Below are positions 58,409 to 64,000 of a DNA stretch of 64,000 bases, piece by piece. Both the position numbers and the translations under genes were made by a program. Source of the stretch: Xylanibacter oryzae DSM 17970 (GTDB lineage Bacteria > Bacteroidota > Bacteroidia > Bacteroidales > Bacteroidaceae); the NCBI RefSeq assembly GCF_000585355.1, contig NZ_KK073873.1, positions 832,703-896,702 of the forward strand, written 5' to 3'. Under the pieces are notes generated by a model. It was not told where the DNA came from. It worked only from the letters and a program-made list of their open reading frames with translations, and made no database searches. The number at the start of each line of letters is the position of its first letter. Position 1 is the first letter of the stretch.

Positions 58409-59674
58409 TTATTTGTTTAATAATATATTTTCGGTATTCCTAATTGATTTCTCTAATACGTGGATGTCATTATTCATCTTTTCTATCGCCTTTTCGGATT
58501 CTAAGATATTGCTTCGCATATTTCCCCTTGTAGCATCATCCGAATTATGATATTTATCACGCATATTTTCCAAGTTTTTCTCTTCTTGGGCATATTTATT
58601 CTGCATCTCTTGTAGTGATGTGAATTGCTCTTTGTCGGTAGGTGACTTGAAGTCTGATAGGTTGTAATATGTTATATTGTCGTTGATGACAAATTCAAAT
58701 GCGTTCTTATGTTTTCTCTTATTGTCGATGGCTACCATTTCATTATATTTTTCGAGGTAGGCGTTTCTATCGGCAATGTCGGTCCATGTGTTCTTGATAC
58801 TCTCAATACGGGCGAATCTCTTTATCTGTGCTTCGTTGTATACTTTGGGATCGTATAGTTTACGGGTCTCTGAAGGTATAAATATGTACACGCATACGTT
58901 ACCGGCTTTTTGATTACGATCGCTTACGAACCATCCTATACTGTCGATATCATTCTCGGCATACATATAGTCGTTGGCCGGTGAATTAAACGGCATACCT
59001 AAATTCTCAGGTTTTAGAAATTTTGTGTTTTCGGCGTCATAGCGGGTTACGAATATGTCGTAACCTCCAATACTTTCAGAGCCTTTAGCTGCAAAGTAGA
59101 GTGTGGTTCCATCTGCCATCATAAATGGATAGTTAATATCATCATTTATGTCTTCAAGACCATTTACTTTTTCCGCATCGCTCCATTTCCCGGCTAGTTT
59201 GTCTGAAGTATATATTGCCAGATGTCCAGATGAGTCTCTTTGCGAATAATAGCACTTGTTACCTAGTCCGTTGGTAAATACGTACGAATCCGGCTGGGTA
59301 GTGGTATTAAAAAATTCATTGTATGGAGTGATCGTACCGGACTCTTTATTGAGCTTTATACCTTTTAAAAAATCGTTTTTGCTTAAAACAACGCTGTCGA
59401 TTATGCATATGTTTTGTGTGGCAGTCAACATGCTTGCTCCTTTGCGTGCTTTATTTAGTAAGATATTATCTTCTGTTACTGGCTGTTTCTTCTTTGTCTT
59501 AAGTATTATTGCAGACTGCAATTCTTTGACTGCAGTATTAAATTCATACTTGTTGATAAGCTCAGGTATTGTTTCCTTAGCTGTTTTGGGCATCTTCATT
59601 GTCTTGGCATTTTGGGCTGTAATATATGAGATACCACTGATTATTGATAATATAAAAATAAAAAATCTCTTCAT
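58409..59674 (-). CDS. secreted PD40-repeat protein
   Basis: A 421-aa protein with a signal peptide (MKRFFIFILSIISGISYITAQ). Middle regions carry PD40/TolB-like beta-propeller blades (NGLEDINDDINYPFMMADGTTLYFAAKG, GYDIFVTRYDAE). The C-terminal ~60 residues form a coiled coil (QNKYAQEEKNLENMRDKYH, SEKAIEKMNNDIHVLEKSI). In Bacteroidetes such proteins are found with OmpA-like or gliding/secretion proteins, and a periplasmic scaffold role is likely. It is the first gene of the operon; the promoter is TATCTTTG (59772-59779). Confidence 0.8.
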   Translation of the reverse strand: MKRFFIFILSIISGISYITAQNAKTMKMPKTAKETIPELINKYEFNTAVKELQSAIILKTKKKQPVTEDNILLNKARKGASMLTATQNICIIDSVVLSKNDFLKGIKLNKESGTITPYNEFFNTTTQPDSYVFTNGLGNKCYYSQRDSSGHLAIYTSDKLAGKWSDAEKVNGLEDINDDINYPFMMADGTTLYFAAKGSESIGGYDIFVTRYDAENTKFLKPENLGMPFNSPANDYMYAENDIDSIGWFVSDRNQKAGNVCVYIFIPSETRKLYDPKVYNEAQIKRFARIESIKNTWTDIADRNAYLEKYNEMVAIDNKRKHKNAFEFVINDNITYYNLSDFKSPTDKEQFTSLQEMQNKYAQEEKNLENMRDKYHNSDDATRGNMRSNILESEKAIEKMNNDIHVLEKSIRNTENILLNK

Positions 59675-59771
59675 ATTTGTTATAAATGCAAATTCAATAT
59701 AAAGATAATGCAGGTCGGGGAGTGCACAGCTTTATTGCTCTGGCTGACGTCGAAATGCAGGTTATCTTATG

Positions 59772-59779
59772 CAAAGATA
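59772..59779 (-). promoter_or_regulatory. -7 box TATCTTTG of the PD40-phosphorylase-mnmE operon
   Basis: The reverse complement of 59772-59779 reads TATCTTTG, 98 bases upstream of the ATG at 59674. Confidence 0.55.
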
Positions 59780-59816
59780 ATAAAAGTTTCCGGATAGAGG
59801 AAGCTATTAACAAAGA

Positions 59817-60554
59817 TTATAAGCCTTCTATAAGTTTGCCTTCGCTTTCAAGACTGTTCCATATGGAATAACGGGCTTCTGGGTTCATCTTTTCGATTTG
59901 ATCAAACAGCTGTTTAATTTCACTGCGGTGCGAGTCGGTTTCGTAAGGACATAATTTTATCTGTTTTTGGTATCCTTGATTTATTGCGTATTGTTTTATG
60001 TCCGACTCTATTTCAAGGCAAAGTGGTCGTATCAGTGTTAATGGCATCTTCTTGAACTTGAGTTTTACGGGCATTGTGGAGAAGTGCCCTTGAAATATCT
60101 CGTTCATTAGTGTAGTGTGTATAATGTCGTCAAAATGATGACCGAATGCTATTTTGTTGCATCCTAATTCTTGTGCCAGATTGAAAATATTTTTTCTTCG
60201 ATTCCATGAACATAGGAAGCATGGTGACTTACGGTTGTCTGTGCTTGCATCAAATTCTGTTGTAATTATATGAAGTGGAACATCGTATTGTGAAGCAAAA
60301 CTTTTAAGGTATTCAGTGTCTGTTTCGTATTTGATATTTTTCATACGAATATGTACAGCTTCTACTTTAAAAGTTGGTTTCTGTATCTTCATTCTTCTAG
60401 CTAATAACTCAAGCAGACAAAGTGAATCTTTACCACCAGAGAGTCCTATGAGAATATGATCACCGTCATCTATAAGTCTATACTCTGATAATGCTTTTCG
60501 AAAGCGACTTATGATTTTTTGTTCTAGCTTTTGTTTAACTGTCTTTGTTGGCAT
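59817..60554 (-). CDS. ttcA: TtcA-like tRNA 2-thiolation ATP pyrophosphatase
   Basis: A 245-aa PP-loop protein: SGGKDS at residues 39-44. The Fe-S/Cys pair is SPCFLCSWNRRKNIF (Cys-x-x-Cys) with a third Cys in KLCPYETDSHR, and IAFGHHFDDIIHTTLMNEIFQG. TtcA thiolates C32 of tRNA using a [4Fe-4S] cluster. It is the last gene of a minus-strand operon (serS, NfnA/GltD fusion, DUF486, ttcA). Confidence 0.88.
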   Translation of the reverse strand: MPTKTVKQKLEQKIISRFRKALSEYRLIDDGDHILIGLSGGKDSLCLLELLARRMKIQKPTFKVEAVHIRMKNIKYETDTEYLKSFASQYDVPLHIITTEFDASTDNRKSPCFLCSWNRRKNIFNLAQELGCNKIAFGHHFDDIIHTTLMNEIFQGHFSTMPVKLKFKKMPLTLIRPLCLEIESDIKQYAINQGYQKQIKLCPYETDSHRSEIKQLFDQIEKMNPEARYSIWNSLESEGKLIEGL

Positions 60555-60580
60555 AAATCAATTGCTTTTTATTGACTTTA

Positions 60581-60949
60581 TTATTTTAGAAAAACAAGAT
60601 ATACTGCTCCAATTAATAATACGAATGCTGCATAATGGTTCCATCTCAGACCTTGATTTTGGAACATAATATTTACAATCACAGCAAAAACGATAAGACT
60701 GATACACTCTTGAATAACTTTTAGTTGTACAAGATTGAAAGGGCCTCCGTTGTCTACAAAACCTAAACGATTGGCCGGTACTTGACAACAATACTCGAAG
60801 AATGCAATTCCCCATGAAAATAAGATAACACATATTATCGGCCAGTTACTACTGATACCTGTCTGCTGTAATTTTAAATGCCCGTACCAGGCAAGTGTCA
60901 TAAACACATTACTAAGTACGAGCAATATGATTGTATATAATCCGTTCAC
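60581..60949 (-). CDS. DUF486-family (DMT-like) membrane protein
   Basis: A 122-aa protein with ~4 helices: YTIILLVLSNVFMTLAWYGHL, WPIICVILFSWGIAFFEYCCQVPANRLG, FNLVQLKVIQECISLIVFAVI, AAFVLLIGAVYLVFLK. It matches the DUF486 family of small DMT-type transporter-like proteins; the function is unknown. It starts with GTG at 60949, overlapping the previous stop (TAGTG), which indicates tight coupling. Confidence 0.9.
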   Translation of the reverse strand: MNGLYTIILLVLSNVFMTLAWYGHLKLQQTGISSNWPIICVILFSWGIAFFEYCCQVPANRLGFVDNGGPFNLVQLKVIQECISLIVFAVIVNIMFQNQGLRWNHYAAFVLLIGAVYLVFLK

Positions 60950-63297
60950 TATTTCTGAAGTTGCTTATCCATACTAGCAGCCGCCTTACGACCATCACCC
61001 ATGGCAAGGATAACTGTAGCGCCACCGCGTACAATATCACCACCGGCATATATCTCAGGGCGTGAAGACTGCATGTTTTCATTTACTACAATGGTATTTT
61101 TTCTTCCTAGTTCAAGTCCAGTAATAGACTTAGGAACGAGTGGGTTAGGAGATACGCCGACTGCAACAATTACCTGATCAACATCTAATGTTTTTGTTTT
61201 TCCAGGGATTGGTTCCGGACTACGGCGACCGCTTGCATCCGGTTCTCCTAGTTGCATCTCTTGCAGTATCGCTTGTTTTACTGCTCCATTTTCGTCAGCA
61301 ATATATTCAAGCGGATTGTGTAAGGTTAAGAAGTCTATACCTTCTTCTTTTGCATGTTTTACCTCTTCTAAACGAGCTGGCATTTCAGCTTCAGAACGGC
61401 GATAAACGAGTGTAACTTTAGCTCCGAGACGTTTAGCTGTACGGCATGAATCCATAGCCGTGTTACCACCACCGACAACAACAACTCTTTTACCTAAATT
61501 GATAGGTGTATCTGTTTTAGGATTAGCTGCATCCATCAAGTTTACACGGGTAAGGTACTCGTTAGAAGACATTATATTAATAGAGTTCTCGCCTGGAATA
61601 TCCATAAAGTTTGGCAAACCTGCGCCTGAACCTACAAAGATACCCTTGAAACCACTCTGTTCGAGTTGACTTACAGAGATGGTCTTACCTACTATGCAGT
61701 CTGTCTGGAAATGCACACCCATCTTTTTGAGGTTTTCGATTTCCACATCAACAATCTTGTTGGGCAGACGGAACTCCGGAATACCATATTTTAAAACTCC
61801 ACCGATTTCGTGAAGTGCTTCAAACACATATACATCATAACCTTTTTTGGCCATATCACCGGCAAAGCTCAATCCTGAAGGACCAGAACCTACAACGGCA
61901 ACTTTTATTGCATTTGAAGGAGCTATCTCCGGCATGGAAATGTTACCGCTTTCACGCTCGTAATCAGCTGCAAAACGCTCAAGGAATCCTATCGCTACTG
62001 CAGGTTCGTTCATCTTAAGGTGAATACACTTGCTTTCGCATTGTTTCTCTTGTGGACATACACGTCCGCATACAGCAGGTAGGGCAGAGGTATCTTTTAA
62101 TACTTTAGCAGCTGCCAAGAATTGTCCACGTTCTATATTTTTAATGAATGATGGAATGTTTATGCTTACAGGACATCCCTCTATACATGTAGGTTTTGCA
62201 CAATCCAGACAACGTTTAGATTCTGTAAGGGCCATTTCTTTTGTGAGTCCCTTGTTTACTTCTTCAAGGCGTGTGGTGGCGCGATAAATAGGATCAAGCT
62301 CGGGCATTAAAGCACGTTTGATTGCTGTACGCTCTTTTGGTTTCATAGATGAACGTAACTCTTTACGCCATTCTGCATTTCTGTCTGTCAGGACATCTAT
62401 AGAATCACTTGTCGGTTCTACGTCCATTGTTATATCTGTTGTAAACTTCTCATTCGCAGTACCTGAAACATTCTCTATATGATCTTGGTAATGTTCCATC
62501 TCCTCTTTCTCTGCACCCTTGAAAGTGCCCATACGCTTGAACATTTCATCCCAGTCAACCAATGCTCCGTCAAATTCCGGACCATCAATACAAACAAATT
62601 TAGTTTTGCCTCCGATAGTAAGACGACATGCGCCGCACATACCTGTTCCGTCGACCATGATTGTATTCAGAGATACATCTGTAGGCAGATTGTATTTTTG
62701 TGTTAGCAGGCAGCTGAATTTCATCATTATAGCAGGACCAATGGCAAAAACCTTGTCTATATGTTCCTGATTGATGAATTTTTCAATTCCGATTGTTACC
62801 ACGCCTTTTTCACCTTTAGAACCGTCGTCGGTCATGATGATAGTTTCATCGCTGTTGGCACGAACTTCATCCTCAAGTATGATGAGATCTTTGTTTCTAC
62901 CGGCCAAGACAGACAAAACTCTATTGCCGGCAGCCTTCAATGCCTTGATTATTGGCAACATAGGAGCGACACCAACACCACCTCCTGCACAGATAACAGT
63001 TCCATATTTCTCAATATGAGTAGGATTACCTAAAGGTCCTACGACATCTGTTACATAATCACCTTCGTTGAGATTACATAGTTTTGTCGAAGATAGGCCA
63101 ACTTCTTGTACGACTAACGTTATTGTACCTTTATCGGTATCAGCGTCAGCAATAGTCAGAGGCATACGTTCACCCTTGTCTCCTACGCGTATGATAACAA
63201 AGTTACCCGCTTTACGACTTTTTGCAATTAGTGGAGCTTCAATATCAAAGAGAAATACTTTCTCTGAAAACTGTTCCTTGCGAATGATCTTGTTCAT
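60949..63297 (-). CDS. fused ferredoxin-NADP reductase alpha / glutamate synthase small-subunit-type flavoprotein (NfnAB-like)
   Basis: A 782-aa fusion. Residues 1-~265 form the ferredoxin reductase-like NfnA/PyrK-type part with IRVGDKGERMPLTIADADT, CAGGGVGVAPMLPI and DGTGMCGACRLTIGGKTKFVC for a 2Fe-2S cluster. Residues ~325-782 are GltD-like with CLDCAKPTCIEGCPVSINIP and CGRVCPQEKQCESKC for 4Fe-4S clusters, FAD and NADP loops (VAVVGSGPSGLSFAGDM, VVVVGGGNTAMDSCRTAKRLG). It probably transfers electrons between NAD(P)H and ferredoxin. It starts 43 bases after serS. Confidence 0.93.
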   Translation of the reverse strand: MNKIIRKEQFSEKVFLFDIEAPLIAKSRKAGNFVIIRVGDKGERMPLTIADADTDKGTITLVVQEVGLSSTKLCNLNEGDYVTDVVGPLGNPTHIEKYGTVICAGGGVGVAPMLPIIKALKAAGNRVLSVLAGRNKDLIILEDEVRANSDETIIMTDDGSKGEKGVVTIGIEKFINQEHIDKVFAIGPAIMMKFSCLLTQKYNLPTDVSLNTIMVDGTGMCGACRLTIGGKTKFVCIDGPEFDGALVDWDEMFKRMGTFKGAEKEEMEHYQDHIENVSGTANEKFTTDITMDVEPTSDSIDVLTDRNAEWRKELRSSMKPKERTAIKRALMPELDPIYRATTRLEEVNKGLTKEMALTESKRCLDCAKPTCIEGCPVSINIPSFIKNIERGQFLAAAKVLKDTSALPAVCGRVCPQEKQCESKCIHLKMNEPAVAIGFLERFAADYERESGNISMPEIAPSNAIKVAVVGSGPSGLSFAGDMAKKGYDVYVFEALHEIGGVLKYGIPEFRLPNKIVDVEIENLKKMGVHFQTDCIVGKTISVSQLEQSGFKGIFVGSGAGLPNFMDIPGENSINIMSSNEYLTRVNLMDAANPKTDTPINLGKRVVVVGGGNTAMDSCRTAKRLGAKVTLVYRRSEAEMPARLEEVKHAKEEGIDFLTLHNPLEYIADENGAVKQAILQEMQLGEPDASGRRSPEPIPGKTKTLDVDQVIVAVGVSPNPLVPKSITGLELGRKNTIVVNENMQSSRPEIYAGGDIVRGGATVILAMGDGRKAAASMDKQLQK

Positions 63298-63340
63298 ATA
63301 AAAAGATTATTTAGATTATATTGTGTTTGTAGATTTTTAG

Positions 63341-64000
63341 TTAGAAATTATTTCCGTCGATCATTTCAAAGCCACAGTAAGGAACCAATGCTTTAGGTAC
63401 ACGAATGCCTTCTGGTGTCTGGAAGTCTTCTAAGATAGCTGCTACTATGCGCGGAAGGGCGAGGGCAGAGCCATTAAGAGTGTGGCATAATTCTATCTTC
63501 TTACTATTACTGTCGCGATAACGGCATTTCAGTCTGTTGGCCTGATAGCTCTCAAAGTTTGATACAGATGAAACTTCCAACCATCTCTTCTGAGCGGCAC
63601 TCCACACCTCAAAGTCGTAGCATATTGATGATGTGAAACTCATATCACCACCGCATAGACGTAGTATGTGATAAGGCAATTCTAGTTTCTGACATAGGCG
63701 CTCCACATGGTCAAGCATCTCTTTCAATGACTGATATGAATGTTCTGGTGTATCAATTCTTACAAGTTCAACTTTGTCAAACTGATGAAGACGATTTAAT
63801 CCTCTTACATCTTTACCATATGAGCCTGCTTCACGACGGAAACATGCAGAATAAGCACAACGCTTGATAGGAAGGTCTTTCTCGTCAAGAATCTCATCGC
63901 GGAAGATATTTGTTACAGGAACTTCTGCTGTAGGTATGAGATATAGATTATCTACCTCGCAATGGTACATTTGTCCTTCTTTATCAGGTAACTGACCTGT
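63341..64000 (-). CDS. serS: serine--tRNA ligase, C-terminal part (5' end outside window)
   Basis: The frame stays open to the window edge, so the gene continues to the right. The visible ~220 residues hold class II synthetase motif 2 (CFRREAGSYGKDVRGLNRLHQFDKVELV), LCGGDMSFTSSICYDFEVWSAAQKRW and motif 3 (NGSALALPRIVAAILEDFQ). Without the N-terminal tRNA-binding arm in view, no further check is possible. It is the first visible gene of the operon leading to ttcA. Confidence 0.97.
   Translation of the reverse strand, partial: TGQLPDKEGQMYHCEVDNLYLIPTAEVPVTNIFRDEILDEKDLPIKRCAYSACFRREAGSYGKDVRGLNRLHQFDKVELVRIDTPEHSYQSLKEMLDHVERLCQKLELPYHILRLCGGDMSFTSSICYDFEVWSAAQKRWLEVSSVSNFESYQANRLKCRYRDSNSKKIELCHTLNGSALALPRIVAAILEDFQTPEGIRVPKALVPYCGFEMIDGNNF

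Overview
The window looks like a chromosome segment of a gut-type Bacteroidales bacterium, most like Prevotella or Bacteroides. The evidence is the Bacteroidetes promoter signature (TAnnTTTG at -7, often with TTTG or TTG 19-20 bases upstream) before many genes, the smalltalk/HU/VirE-N genes, a fused NfnA-GltD-type reductase and a bacterial SUI1 factor. No rRNA, tRNA or CRISPR array was seen.

Layout. (1) 0-2 kb: the 3' end of a TldD-type protein fused to a second TldD-like module. (2) 2-18 kb: an accessory block. HU-like genes plus smalltalk lie at the left, and a phage-like operon (BRO/KilAC antirepressor, OB-fold protein, VirE-N/DUF3987 ATPase, DUF5675) lies at the right. Between them are AT-rich defence-type genes: two PD-(D/E)XK nucleases, an FRG-domain gene followed by a HigA-like gene, and AbiH. 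Tandem GGTCTC arrays with an 8-bp period occur at both ends and inside. (3) 18-33 kb: housekeeping and redox genes (SDR, GNAT, cyclophilin, HAD, YjbQ, cupins, the gnd-zwf-pgl operon) mixed with two HipA-type kinase systems, a two-gene hipBA and a three-gene hipB-hipS-hipT. (4) 33-47 kb: a mosaic of small operons (thioredoxin/GlsB/SUI1; MarR-MBL-TauE; adenylation domain-GNAT-esterase preceded by two tiny coupled ORFs; glutathione peroxidase; LysE), segmental duplications and gene fragments. (5) 47-56 kb: a YiiX-type papain-like protein with an EF-hand-like loop, a decayed Lit-like metalloprotease gene, an MBL hydrolase and a complete Gabija pair (gajA-gajB). (6) 56-64 kb: core genes on the minus strand (mnmE, nucleoside phosphorylase, a PD40 protein, ttcA-like, DUF486, fused NfnA/GltD and serS, the last cut by the window edge).

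How the parts fit. Anti-phage and toxin-antitoxin genes sit in several patches between core operons. Two 0.7-kb duplications each carry the 3' tail of the gene beside the source copy, which suggests which copy is the original. A 40-bp operator-like block is shared by three redox-type genes (an SDR and two cupins) and points to a common regulator encoded elsewhere. The least explained features are the GGTCTC-array/palindrome elements bracketing the HU module, the FRG/HigA-like pair, and the adenylation-domain operon with coupled micro-ORFs.
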